Origin: Archangium lansingense | GTDB lineage: Bacteria; Myxococcota; Myxococcia; Myxococcales; Myxococcaceae | Length of the DNA: 64,000 nt | Reading direction: 5' to 3' | Assembly (NCBI RefSeq): GCF_026626635.1 | Contig: NZ_JAPNKA010000001.1 | Coordinates: 4,340,001 to 4,404,000, forward strand | Made by a program: the position numbers and the translations under genes | The notes under the pieces: model-generated | Seen by the model: only the letters and a program-made list of their open reading frames with translations | Told to the model about the DNA's origin: nothing | The model's database searches: none | Shown here: one piece after another, positions 49,541-57,232 of the stretch | Numbering within the stretch: the stretch's first letter is position 1 | How the letters are laid out: the number at the start of each line of letters is the position of its first letter

Positions 49541-49551
49541 ACTGTGTTGCA
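49537..49551 (+). promoter_or_regulatory. Palindrome TGCAAC-TGT-GTTGCA upstream of rpmG-COG0523
   Basis: This perfect 6-bp inverted repeat lies 34 bp upstream of the L33 start. Paralogous L33 and COG0523 GTPase genes are classic targets of the zinc repressor Zur. This position suits an operator overlapping the promoter. I do not know the Zur motif of myxobacteria, so the factor is inferred. Confidence 0.5.
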
Positions 49552-49584
49552 TTTGCATGAAGGTGGCGATAAGAGGCTTCCACC

Positions 49585-49749
49585 ATGCCCAAAGGCAACC
49601 GAACCATCATCTACCTGGTGTCCACCGCGGGCACTGGCCACTCCTACACGACGACGAAGAACAAGCGCTCCACACAGGAGAAGCTGGAGAAGAAGAAGTA
49701 CGACCCTCGCGTGCGCAAGCACGTGGTGTACCGGGAGGGCAAGCCGTGA
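49585..49749 (+). CDS. rpmG: Ribosomal protein L33, cysteine-free paralogue
   Basis: The 54-residue protein starts MPKGNRTIIYLVSTAGTGHS and ends KKKYDPRVRKHVVYREGKP. It has the L33 signature (STAGTGHSYTTTKNK) but no CxxC zinc pairs, so it is the C-minus form. Cells often make C-minus ribosomal proteins when zinc is scarce, replacing the zinc-binding version and freeing its metal. Its stop overlaps the start of the COG0523 gene (GTGA), so the two are coupled. The palindrome upstream may be the zinc-responsive operator. It may also be the cell's only L33; this cannot be told from the window. Confidence 0.88.
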   Translation: MPKGNRTIIYLVSTAGTGHSYTTTKNKRSTQEKLEKKKYDPRVRKHVVYREGKP

Positions 49750-51002
49750 GGGACGGTCGCCTGCCCGTCACCGTGCTCTCGGGCTTCCTGGGCGCGGGGA
49801 AGACGACGCTGCTCAACCATGTGCTCAACAACCGGGAGGGCCGGCGCGTCGCCGTCATCGTCAACGACATGAGCGAGGTGAATATCGACGCCCGGCTGGT
49901 GAAGGGCGGGGCCTCGCTGTCGCGCGTGGGCGAGAAGCTGGTGGAGATGAGCAACGGCTGCATCTGCTGCACGCTGCGCGAGGATCTGCTGGTGGAGGTG
50001 GGACGGCTGGCGCGCGAGGGGCGCTTCGATCACCTGCTCATCGAGTCCACCGGCATCTCCGAGCCCATGCCGGTGGCGGAGACGTTCACCTTCGCGGACG
50101 AGCAGGGCCGGAGCCTGGCGGACGTGGCCCGGTTGGACACCCTGGTGACGGTAGTGGACGCCTTCAACTTCCTGAAGGACTGGGAGGACACCGAGGAGTT
50201 GCGCGAGCGCGGGCTCGCCGCCGGCGAGGAGGACGAGCGCACGGTGGTGGACCTGCTGGTGGAGCAGGTGGAGTTCGCGGACGTGCTGGTGCTCAACAAG
50301 ACGGACCTGGTGTCGCCGGAGCAGTTGGGGGAACTGGAGTCCATCCTCCGTCAGCTCAACCCGGGTGCGCGGCTCGTGCGCTCGCGGCACGGCCAGGTGC
50401 CGCTGTCCGAGGTGCTGGAGACGGGGCTCTTCGACATGGAGAAGGCCCAGCGCGCCCCCGGCTGGCTCCAGACGCTGCGCGGCGAGGCCCTTCCCGAGAC
50501 CGAGGAGTACGGAATCGAGAGCTTCGTCTTCCGCGCGCGCCGTCCCTTCCACCCCGGGCGCCTCTGGGAGTTCATCCACGGGAGCTGGAAGGGCCTGCTG
50601 CGCTCCAAGGGCTTCTTCTGGCTGGCCACGCGCATGGACGTGACGGGCGTATGGGCCCAGGCGGGTGGGGCCTGTGCCTTCGAGCCCGCGGGGCTGTGGT
50701 GGGCCGCCGTGCCCCGGGAGGAGTGGCCCGAGGAGCCCGCGCTTCGCGCCGAGCTCGAACGGGAGATGCAGGCCCCTTGGGGCGACAGGCGCCAGGAGAT
50801 CGTCTTCATCACCCGCCAGGTGGACCAGGCACTGCTGCGCGAGGCACTCGAGGAGTGCCTGCTCACCGGCGAGGAGATGGCCCCGGGCCCGGCGGGCTGG
50901 AGCCAGCTCGAGGATCCCTTCCCCCCCTGGGTGATGGTGAGCGAGGAAGGGGATGAACCGTCCGCCAGTCCTCTGACACCTTGCCGGGGGCTTGCGGCAT
51001 GA
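49746..51002 (+). CDS. COG0523/CobW-family GTP-binding metallochaperone
   Basis: The 418-residue protein starts at GTG 49746, overlapping the L33 stop. It has Walker A GFLGAGKTT (13-21), the metal motif GCICC (71-75), ESTGISEP and NKTD (184-187). The C-terminal CobW domain follows (FHPGRLWEFIHGSWKGLLRS). COG0523 proteins use GTP hydrolysis to pass metals, and ZNG1/YeiR/ZigA types deliver zinc under limitation. The pairing with a C-minus L33 points to zinc homeostasis. Nickel or cobalt roles are less likely because no cobalamin or hydrogenase gene is near. Confidence 0.9.
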   Translation: MRDGRLPVTVLSGFLGAGKTTLLNHVLNNREGRRVAVIVNDMSEVNIDARLVKGGASLSRVGEKLVEMSNGCICCTLREDLLVEVGRLAREGRFDHLLIESTGISEPMPVAETFTFADEQGRSLADVARLDTLVTVVDAFNFLKDWEDTEELRERGLAAGEEDERTVVDLLVEQVEFADVLVLNKTDLVSPEQLGELESILRQLNPGARLVRSRHGQVPLSEVLETGLFDMEKAQRAPGWLQTLRGEALPETEEYGIESFVFRARRPFHPGRLWEFIHGSWKGLLRSKGFFWLATRMDVTGVWAQAGGACAFEPAGLWWAAVPREEWPEEPALRAELEREMQAPWGDRRQEIVFITRQVDQALLREALEECLLTGEEMAPGPAGWSQLEDPFPPWVMVSEEGDEPSASPLTPCRGLAA

Positions 51003-51157
51003 CGGCCTTCGTAGCCTTTCGGGTTACAGGGTGGATGGGGTTGTTGCCTCTGGAGATACACGTCAGACGGCGTGCATAGGGTGCGCGTCACCAGGAGGGC
51101 CGCAAAGCCATCCATGGATTGACGGCCCGTGCGGGCCACACACGAAAGGTTATATCG

Positions 51158-51553
51158 ATGATGAAGCGAATGATGGGCCTGGGAGTGGCTCTGGCGATCC
51201 TCGGTGCTGGCGGCACGGCCTGGGCCGGGTACCGGGACAGCATCCCCGTAGTCATCGACAGCGTGAACCGCACCTTCTACGCCAGCATGGGCGGGGCGCG
51301 GAACACCACCGACACCATGTCGTTCGTCGAAATCGTGTTCGAGGGCAACGGCGTCTTCGGCGAGCGCGCGATTGTCGCCGCCCGGAATTCGTCGGGCCAG
51401 ATGGGCGTCTGCATCGCGACCTCCGCCACCGTTCTGTCGGCGCTGAGGACCATCACGGATGACGGGTATATTCGCGTGTACTGGGATGCGAGCAACAACT
51501 GCACCTCCGCTGAGGTTCGTGCGAGCTCCTACGTGGACATGAGGACTCCGTAG
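51158..51553 (+). CDS. Small secreted protein of unknown function
   Basis: The 131-residue protein has a clear signal peptide (MGLGVALAILGAGGTAWAG). The mature domain of about 110 residues contains RTFYASMGGARNTTDTMSFV, two Cys and RVYWDASNNCTSAEVRA. No family is recognised. It follows the COG0523 gene by 155 bp and ends just before a strong terminator, so it may be a separate unit. The start could be either of two adjacent ATGs at 51158 and 51161. Confidence 0.75.
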   Translation: MMKRMMGLGVALAILGAGGTAWAGYRDSIPVVIDSVNRTFYASMGGARNTTDTMSFVEIVFEGNGVFGERAIVAARNSSGQMGVCIATSATVLSALRTITDDGYIRVYWDASNNCTSAEVRASSYVDMRTP

Positions 51554-51564
51554 TCTTCACCGGC

Positions 51565-51604
51565 CCGGCCGCGCCTCCCATCTGTCCCGAAGAGGCGCGG
51601 CCGG
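51565..51604 (+). terminator. Strong terminator hairpin
   Basis: CCGGCCGCGCCTC (51565-51577) pairs perfectly with GAGGCGCGGCCGG (51592-51604), 13 bp, 11 bp after the stop of the secreted-protein gene. There is no T-run, but the stem is the strongest in the area. Confidence 0.7.
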
Positions 51605-51645
51605 CGCTCGCTGGTGGCACGCCGTTTCCCCGGACGAGAGGTCTC

Positions 51646-52197
51646 ATGAGCATCCCATCGACAGTGTCTCGCATCGGCATTCCGCTCCTGACGGCGCTGG
51701 CGGGCTTCGGTCTCGCCCATGCGTTCACTCCGCGCCCATCCGCCGAGGCGCTGATGAGGCGGATCGACCGGCAGGAAGCGCGGATGGAGGCGCTGGCGCG
51801 CCGACTGGAAGCGTCAGCGGCGAGCCTCCCCGTACCCGTGGCTCCCGGTCCCCAGGCCAGGGTGGGCATGGACCTGTCGGGGTTGCGCGAGGAACTGCGC
51901 CAGATGCTGCGGGAGGAACTGAGCACGGCGGTGGTCTCCGCCGATGACGCCCGGTTCCCGGAGAAGGAGCAGGCTCCACCGCCGCCCACCGCGGAGAACA
52001 TGGCCGCCTACGAGAAGGTCCATCGGATGGTGGAGGACAGCCTCGCCTCCGGAAGTTGGGGCCGCGCACAGATTCAAGAGCTGCGGACGCTTCGGGGGCA
52101 GATGACCGACGCGCAGTACATGGAGCTGGTCCGCAAGCTGGTGGCGGCCCTCAACAACCAGCAGCTCCGGCTCGAGGAGCCCGGCTCGCCCATCTGA
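51646..52197 (+). CDS. Membrane-anchored coiled-coil protein, unknown function
   Basis: The 183-residue protein has an N-terminal hydrophobic segment (IGIPLLTALAGFGLAHAF) that may be an anchor or signal. A coiled-coil-prone stretch follows (RRIDRQEARMEALARRLEAS), then a Pro-rich linker. The helical C-terminal part (about 125-178) contains VHRMVEDSLASGSWGRAQIQ and LRGQMTDAQYMELVRKLVAA. No family is recognised. It probably projects from the inner membrane into the periplasm. Confidence 0.7.
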   Translation: MSIPSTVSRIGIPLLTALAGFGLAHAFTPRPSAEALMRRIDRQEARMEALARRLEASAASLPVPVAPGPQARVGMDLSGLREELRQMLREELSTAVVSADDARFPEKEQAPPPPTAENMAAYEKVHRMVEDSLASGSWGRAQIQELRTLRGQMTDAQYMELVRKLVAALNNQQLRLEEPGSPI

Positions 52198-52491
52198 AGC
52201 AGGCGCTCCACCTCGTCTTGCGTGGGTGGCGGCAACGGCTCGCAGGGCCTCCTCTTCAGGGGACACGGCACGGTGGCACAGTGGCACAGGCCGGCCTGTG
52301 CCATGCGCGCTCCGGAGCTGTGCCACTTGCTCCGTGTCGCAGTGCATCCCCGCGAAATCGCTGCCGTGAGCTCCTGGCCTGACGCTTGCTCAAGTCGCTC
52401 GTGTCTCGGGAATGAACCCGGGGACGACGGCAGCAGAGGACTCCGCCCGGAGCACCGAGGCGCTCCTATGCCGCGAGCAGGAGAGACCCTG

Positions 52492-53697
52492 ATGAAGCCC
52501 ATGATGCGCAAGCGGTATGGCCTGACCTTTCTCGCATCGCTCGCCCTGAGCGCGTGCGGCGCCCAGGATATCGAGCCTGGCGCGAGCGAGCCCGTTACCT
52601 CCACCCAGGTGCAGACGCTGGAGGTGCCCGCCGACTGGGTCGGCCACCAGCTGGGCCTGAGCCCGCCACGCCTCCGCCCGTTGGAGAAGGTCACTCGCTT
52701 CGCCCGGCCCGAGCCTGGGGAGCTGCCCTCCATCCGGAAGATCGAGCCCCAGATCGGGCTGGAGAAGCCGGGTGGCCAGATGCGCGCGATGGGCCCGGAT
52801 GGAACGATCTACGAAGTGAGCGTGCCGGAAGCCGATGCCGAGAAGGTGGGGGCCGCGCTGCGGGAGCGAGGCCTCAGCGGCAGCAGCCTTCCCTCGGAGC
52901 AGCCGCGCAGCGCGAGCGGATGGTCCAATGGCCTCGACAGCCGGGCGCGGTGGACCAACTCGGGCTCCGACTGGCCGCGAGACACCATTGGCGTCGTGTC
53001 GCCCAACGGCTCGAGCTGGTGCACGGGTACCTTGTTCGAGGGCCGGCTCGTGCTGACCGCGTTCCACTGCCTGTGGGATGGCTACGGCAACTGGGTGAAT
53101 CCGCAGTTCCGCGCGGGACAGGACGGCACCACGCAGCCCTATGCCGCCGTCAACCACACGTGGAAGTACTGGGACCAGGGCTTCGTGGACAACAATTGCC
53201 ACAAGTGGATGACGACGGGCTACCGCCAGGTCTGCGAGCAGTATGACTGGGCGGTGCTGGTGCTCGCGGACACGCCCACCAGCTCGACGGGCGTCACCCC
53301 GGGTTACATGGGGGTCTACTACAACTCCTCGGACAGCGGGCTCGCCTCGTACTCGACGTACCACTACGGCTACCCGGGCTGTGGCTCGGTCGGGGCTCCG
53401 GCGGGCTGCGTGGACAACTCCATGTGGGGCCAGAGCTTCACCTGCGACATCGGCTCGTTCTTCAACCCGGTGGGCGGCTGGAACCGGAACTTCTACCACG
53501 GCTGCGACATGTCCGGTGGGCACAGCGGCGGCCCGCTCTACTCGTGGAGCCCGGGCGCGAACGGGCCCTACCTCCTGGCCGTCAACATCGCCGAGTCGTG
53601 CAAGGGCTCGGCCTGCAGCGGGACCACGCCGAACATCGCGTTCCGCATCGACAAGTGGCTGGGTGATCAGATGATGTACTGGCGCTCCATCTACTGA
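52492..53697 (+). CDS. Trypsin-like (S1/V8-type) serine protease, lipoprotein or secreted
   Basis: The 401-residue protein starts at ATG 52492 (AGGAG upstream) and has a lipobox (LALSAC, Cys22). A propeptide-like region (about 25-150) precedes the protease domain with His192 (VLTAFHCLW), Asp252 (YDWAVLVL) and Ser345 (GGHSGGPLY). Several Cys pairs (for example CTG...HC and CDI...CDM) should form disulfides. The GGHSGGP context and Cys pattern match bacterial glutamyl-endopeptidase-like and other S1B-type secreted proteases. The likely role is extracellular or surface proteolysis, in line with predatory life. Confidence 0.9.
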   Translation: MKPMMRKRYGLTFLASLALSACGAQDIEPGASEPVTSTQVQTLEVPADWVGHQLGLSPPRLRPLEKVTRFARPEPGELPSIRKIEPQIGLEKPGGQMRAMGPDGTIYEVSVPEADAEKVGAALRERGLSGSSLPSEQPRSASGWSNGLDSRARWTNSGSDWPRDTIGVVSPNGSSWCTGTLFEGRLVLTAFHCLWDGYGNWVNPQFRAGQDGTTQPYAAVNHTWKYWDQGFVDNNCHKWMTTGYRQVCEQYDWAVLVLADTPTSSTGVTPGYMGVYYNSSDSGLASYSTYHYGYPGCGSVGAPAGCVDNSMWGQSFTCDIGSFFNPVGGWNRNFYHGCDMSGGHSGGPLYSWSPGANGPYLLAVNIAESCKGSACSGTTPNIAFRIDKWLGDQMMYWRSIY

Positions 53698-53731
53698 GCG
53701 TCCTCGCCGCCCGTTACCGAAACAGGTTCCT

Positions 53732-53757
53732 GGCGGCTTCGATTCTCGCCACCTCCA
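53732..53757 (+). other. T-arm-like scar (degenerate att-type motif)
   Basis: GGCGGCTTCGATTCTCGCC followed by acctcca resembles the 3' end motif at 300-325 and inside copy C, in the same orientation as both. The stem has a mismatch. No integrase or cargo lies next to it. Confidence 0.4.
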
Positions 53758-53788
53758 CCCGGCGGGTGCCAGGCCTCACGGTGTGTCC

Positions 53789-53908
53789 TCACTCCGTGAG
53801 GGACGCGAACCAGTCCCAGGCCTGTGCATCCGCCGGGAAGGCATTCCACTGACGACAGGCGAGCACCTCGGCCGTGTCATCGGTCCTGAGGGCCACGCTG
53901 GGGTGCAT
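53789..53908 (-). CDS. Possible small protein (39 residues) after the desaturase gene
   Basis: A short frame starts at ATG 53908 with GGAGGAGA directly upstream and ends at 53789. It reads MHPSVALRTDDTAEVLACRQ then WNAFPADAQAWDWFASLTE. It overlaps the last 32 bases of the desaturase gene in another frame. The good RBS and acidic, aromatic composition make it plausible, but it could equally be the end of a frameshifted desaturase tail. No homologue is known to me. Confidence 0.35.
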   Translation of the reverse strand: MHPSVALRTDDTAEVLACRQWNAFPADAQAWDWFASLTE

Positions 53909-54896
53909 TTTCTCCTCCGAACCCCATGGGTTGGGGAGTGCCGGCCTCGGCGGGCGGCCCGAACAGCGCATGGCGCAGCGCGAGCAGGTGGAACGCCAGA
54001 TACCCCGACGAGACGTGCTCCACGTCCGGCCCCAGTGCCCGGTGCAACTCCGGCAGCCCATGGAACGCCACCGCGGGATAGGCGTGGTGCTCGGCGTGGT
54101 AGGGCATGTTCCACATCAGGAAGCGAACGAGCGCGTTCGAGCGGGTGGTGCGCGTGCGCTGGAGCTGGCTGCCCTCCATGGGGAGGGCCGTGTGTTCCGT
54201 CATCACGAACAACCCCAGCAGCACATGCGCGATGGGCCATGCGAGCAGCACGTGGCCGAACCCGGGGACGAACCTGGAGCCCCCGAGGAGCAGCGCGCAC
54301 CAGAGCACGATGACCAGCCGGCTCTCCCACTGAATGCGCCGCCGCTGGTTGGCCCGGATGAATGGAAACACCTTCTGCCATTGAGCCGGCGTGAACAGCA
54401 CCGCCGACGCCAGGGTGAACAGCGCCTTGCCCACCAACAGTGCCTGGCCCGACGCTCGCGCCAGGTAGTGCCCGAGGTTTCGAGGCCACCCCACGAGAAA
54501 CCCTGGCGCGCCAGCGATCTCCGGATCGTGCTCCAGGGACTGCGTGGACCGGTGGTGTTGCCAGTGGAACTCCCGGAAGAAGCTGGGGGCCTGCAACATC
54601 AGGAACGCGCTCAGCCACACGAGCCCCTCGTTCAAGAGGCTCGAGCGAAACGCGGTGCGATGCCCCGTCTCGTGCAGCGAGGGGAAGAAGGTGACCAGGA
54701 ACACACCACACAGGAGGACGGTGCCCATCCACGCGGGATGACCCCTGGCCGCCAGCCACGCCGTGGCCACCGCCGAGCCCAGGAACAGTGGCACCTGGAC
54801 CGCTACACGTGCCCACGCTGGCGCGTCGCGGCGCGTCATCCACCGTTGCAGCTCCTGCTTCGAGACACGCGCGCTCTCACTCTGTTCCGCTTCCAT
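53877..54896 (-). CDS. Fatty acid desaturase (membrane di-iron)
   Basis: The 339-residue protein has four to five hydrophobic helices and the three His boxes of membrane desaturases: HETGH, HWQHHRS and HAEHH (in MPYHAEHHAYP). These bind two irons for O2-dependent desaturation or hydroxylation of acyl chains or carotenoid-like substrates. I chose the ATG at 54896 (MEAEQSESARVSK) over the longer frame to 55058, which begins with basic low-complexity residues and would overlap the divergent gene's promoter. Confidence 0.88.
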   Translation of the reverse strand: MEAEQSESARVSKQELQRWMTRRDAPAWARVAVQVPLFLGSAVATAWLAARGHPAWMGTVLLCGVFLVTFFPSLHETGHRTAFRSSLLNEGLVWLSAFLMLQAPSFFREFHWQHHRSTQSLEHDPEIAGAPGFLVGWPRNLGHYLARASGQALLVGKALFTLASAVLFTPAQWQKVFPFIRANQRRRIQWESRLVIVLWCALLLGGSRFVPGFGHVLLAWPIAHVLLGLFVMTEHTALPMEGSQLQRTRTTRSNALVRFLMWNMPYHAEHHAYPAVAFHGLPELHRALGPDVEHVSSGYLAFHLLALRHALFGPPAEAGTPQPMGFGGENAPQRGPQDR

Positions 54897-55064
54897 CTCT
54901 GTGACGCTAGTCCAGTCAGAAGCCACGCATCCACCCACCGCCGGTGGTGATGGACCGGACGACTTCGCGGCGCTCACCCGGTTCTTGCGCTGACAGATGC
55001 CCTTGTGAGTCCCACGCGGGACCGGTAGTGGTCGTGCCGACACTCCTGGTGGGCTCACACTTCC

Positions 55065-56204
55065 ATGGCGACCAAGAAGACGACCTCACGACGCGCCTCC
55101 CCGACGAAGAAAGCGCCTCCGCCGACGCCCGCCGGGCTCGCGACACAGTGGACGGAACTGGAGGCCCAGCTCCGGGAAGCGCTGGGCCCGCGGACCTCGG
55201 GACAGTACCCGACGGAGCTGGAGCCCCTGTCGATGACGTTCGAGCACACGCCCGACCTGGGCGCGCTGCTCCCCGATGACTACCAGCGCTTCGTCGACGA
55301 GCTGGGCTACCGCTGGGTGAACACGGGGAAGAAGGGCCTGGCCTTCCTCCCGCCGCGCTGGCGCATGGGGGCGTCGCAAGGCATGGGCGAGCCGGGCCGC
55401 CAGTGGACGACGGTGCGCGAGGAGCGCGAGGCGGGCCGCCACGACTACCGTTTCGTGATGTTCGCGTCGGAGGACCTCAACGACGTCAACGGCTATTGCT
55501 TCGGCAAGAGCGCCCAGGGGGATGCCCTGGTCGTCTGGTCCGTGGAGGACAGCCTGCCCACGCTCGAGCTGGGCCCTTTCACGGCATGGCTCGCCAAGAA
55601 GCTGGCGGCCCTGGGCAAGCAGGCCGCCACCGTGCGCAAGGTCCGCGATGACGCGCTGGGGGAGCCGCTCGGCCTGCTCATGGATTCGTACGGCGAGGCG
55701 GCGGCCCAGGCCCGCGAGCAGGGCGCGGCGGCCCTGCTGGCGGGCCATCCCCGGAACACGAAGCACCTCTTCCTCCACTCCGCGACGCTGCGGGTGCTGC
55801 CGGACCTGGTGGGTGAATTCACGGAGCTGGAGAGCCTGTCCGCGACCGGCGTGAAGCTGACACGCCTGTCCGGCGAGCTGGGACGGCTCACGAAGCTCAA
55901 GAACCTCAACCTCTCCAGGAACCCCGAGCTGACGTCGCTCCCCGCCGAGCTGGCCCACCTCCAGTCCCTGGAGTCACTCGCCCTGGACGGCACCGGGTTG
56001 AGCGAGCTTCCCGAGACGCTCCTCCAGCTTCCGAAGCTGCGGTACCTCGACCTCAAGGCCACCCCGCTCACCTCGCTGCCCGACTGGATCGGCCGCATGC
56101 CCGCCCTCAAGCAGCTGGTCCTGCGCCAGACCCGTGTTCGCACCGAGCAGATCGAGGCCCTGAAGCAGGCGCGCCCGGAGCTGAAGGTCGAGCTGTCGGA
56201 CTGA
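55065..56204 (+). CDS. SMI1/KNR4-domain protein with leucine-rich repeats
   Basis: The 379-residue protein has a basic N-terminal tail (KKTTSRRASPTKKAPPPTPA). A SMI1/KNR4 (SUKH-like) domain follows at about 55-175 (LLPDDYQRFVDELGYRWVN, DYRFVMFASEDLNDVNGY). A helical linker leads to five leucine-rich repeats (about 230-360: LERLTKL-type blocks such as LTKLKNLNLSRNPELTSLPA). SUKH proteins are common immunity partners of polymorphic toxins, and LRRs give binding surfaces. No toxin gene is adjacent, so it may be an orphan immunity or housekeeping regulator. Confidence 0.82.
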   Translation: MATKKTTSRRASPTKKAPPPTPAGLATQWTELEAQLREALGPRTSGQYPTELEPLSMTFEHTPDLGALLPDDYQRFVDELGYRWVNTGKKGLAFLPPRWRMGASQGMGEPGRQWTTVREEREAGRHDYRFVMFASEDLNDVNGYCFGKSAQGDALVVWSVEDSLPTLELGPFTAWLAKKLAALGKQAATVRKVRDDALGEPLGLLMDSYGEAAAQAREQGAAALLAGHPRNTKHLFLHSATLRVLPDLVGEFTELESLSATGVKLTRLSGELGRLTKLKNLNLSRNPELTSLPAELAHLQSLESLALDGTGLSELPETLLQLPKLRYLDLKATPLTSLPDWIGRMPALKQLVLRQTRVRTEQIEALKQARPELKVELSD

Positions 56205-56227
56205 ACCCTGTCCGGACTCGGAGCCTC

Positions 56228-56282
56228 CGGCAAGATGACCCCACTCAGGGGGGTCGGCCGTCACCGTCCGGAAGAAGCTCAA
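56228..56282 (-). pseudogene. Cytochrome P450 fragment
   Basis: The minus strand gives FFRTVTADPPEWGHLAG, and the bases match 57537-57589 inside the P450 gene (FFRTVTADTPLSGVTL), including CCGTCACCGTCCGGAAGAAG, with one small deletion. It is a displaced partial copy on the other side of the SDR gene. Confidence 0.7.
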
Positions 56283-56372
56283 CGCAGGGCAAGGCCTCCC
56301 CGTGGGTGGTGCGAGGCAATGGCGCCGCCAGTGCTCCGGTAGTTAAGGTGTCGGCCTCTGCGCGGAGGAATC

Positions 56373-57137
56373 ATGGCTCGACTTGATGGCAAGGTGGCAC
56401 TCGTGGTGGGTGGAAGTAGCGGCATCGGCAAGGCGGCGGCCTTGACGCTCGCGCAGGCAGGAGCCCGGGTCGTCGTGGCCGCACGGCGCGTGACCGAGGG
56501 CTCGGCCGTGGTCGAGGAGATCCTCCGCCAGGGCGGCACGGCACGCTTCGTCGAGACCGATGTCACCCAAGCGCCGCAGGTGACCCGGGCCGTGGAGAGC
56601 ACGGTGGCCGCATTTGGCCGGCTCGACTGCGCCGTCAACGTGCCAGGAACCACTGGCCAGCCCAGCACGATCGCCGACTGCACCGACGACAACTGGACCC
56701 AGGTGCTCCACCTCAACCTCACGGCCTTCTTCTGGTGCCTGCGCGCCGAGCTCCGGCAGATGAGGGCCCAGGGCGGAGGCGGCAGCATCGTCAACGTCTC
56801 CTCCGCCATCGGCAAGCGTGCGTTCCGCGGGCTGGGTCCATATGGGGCCACCAAGCGCGCGCTGGAGAGCCTCACCGAGACCGCCGCGCTCGAGGTCGCC
56901 TCCGAAGGCATCACCGTCAACGCGGTGGCCCCGGGTTCCATCGAGACGGAGGCCTTTCTCGGTTTCACCCAGGGCGACGCGGCCACCCAGCGGATGATGG
57001 CCGAGACCTACCACCCCATGGCCCGCATCGGGCAGCCCGATGAGGTGGCCCGTGCCATCCTCTATCTCTGCTCCGATGCCACCTTCACCACCGGCACCAC
57101 CCTCACCGTGGACGGCGGCTGGGTCTTCCGCTCCTAA
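56373..57137 (+). CDS. SDR-family oxidoreductase
   Basis: The 254-residue protein is a classical short-chain dehydrogenase: GGSSGIGKA for the cofactor, DVTQ (adenine ring), NVSSAIG (catalytic Ser), YGATK (Tyr and Lys), then NAVAPGSIETEAF. AARRV after strand 2 (Arg rather than Asp) hints at NADP. The NAG motif reads NVPG, a mild deviation. The substrate is unknown. It converges on a P450 gene, and a fragment of that P450 lies upstream, so the gene may have moved in here. Confidence 0.9.
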   Translation: MARLDGKVALVVGGSSGIGKAAALTLAQAGARVVVAARRVTEGSAVVEEILRQGGTARFVETDVTQAPQVTRAVESTVAAFGRLDCAVNVPGTTGQPSTIADCTDDNWTQVLHLNLTAFFWCLRAELRQMRAQGGGGSIVNVSSAIGKRAFRGLGPYGATKRALESLTETAALEVASEGITVNAVAPGSIETEAFLGFTQGDAATQRMMAETYHPMARIGQPDEVARAILYLCSDATFTTGTTLTVDGGWVFRS

Positions 57138-57232
57138 GAGCCCGGACCAGTGATTGTCAAAACGCTTGGGCTCCCTGTCTTGCTGCTCAGCAGACAGGAG
57201 CCAGGGCAGAGCAGAAGTTGAAAGCACCAGGC

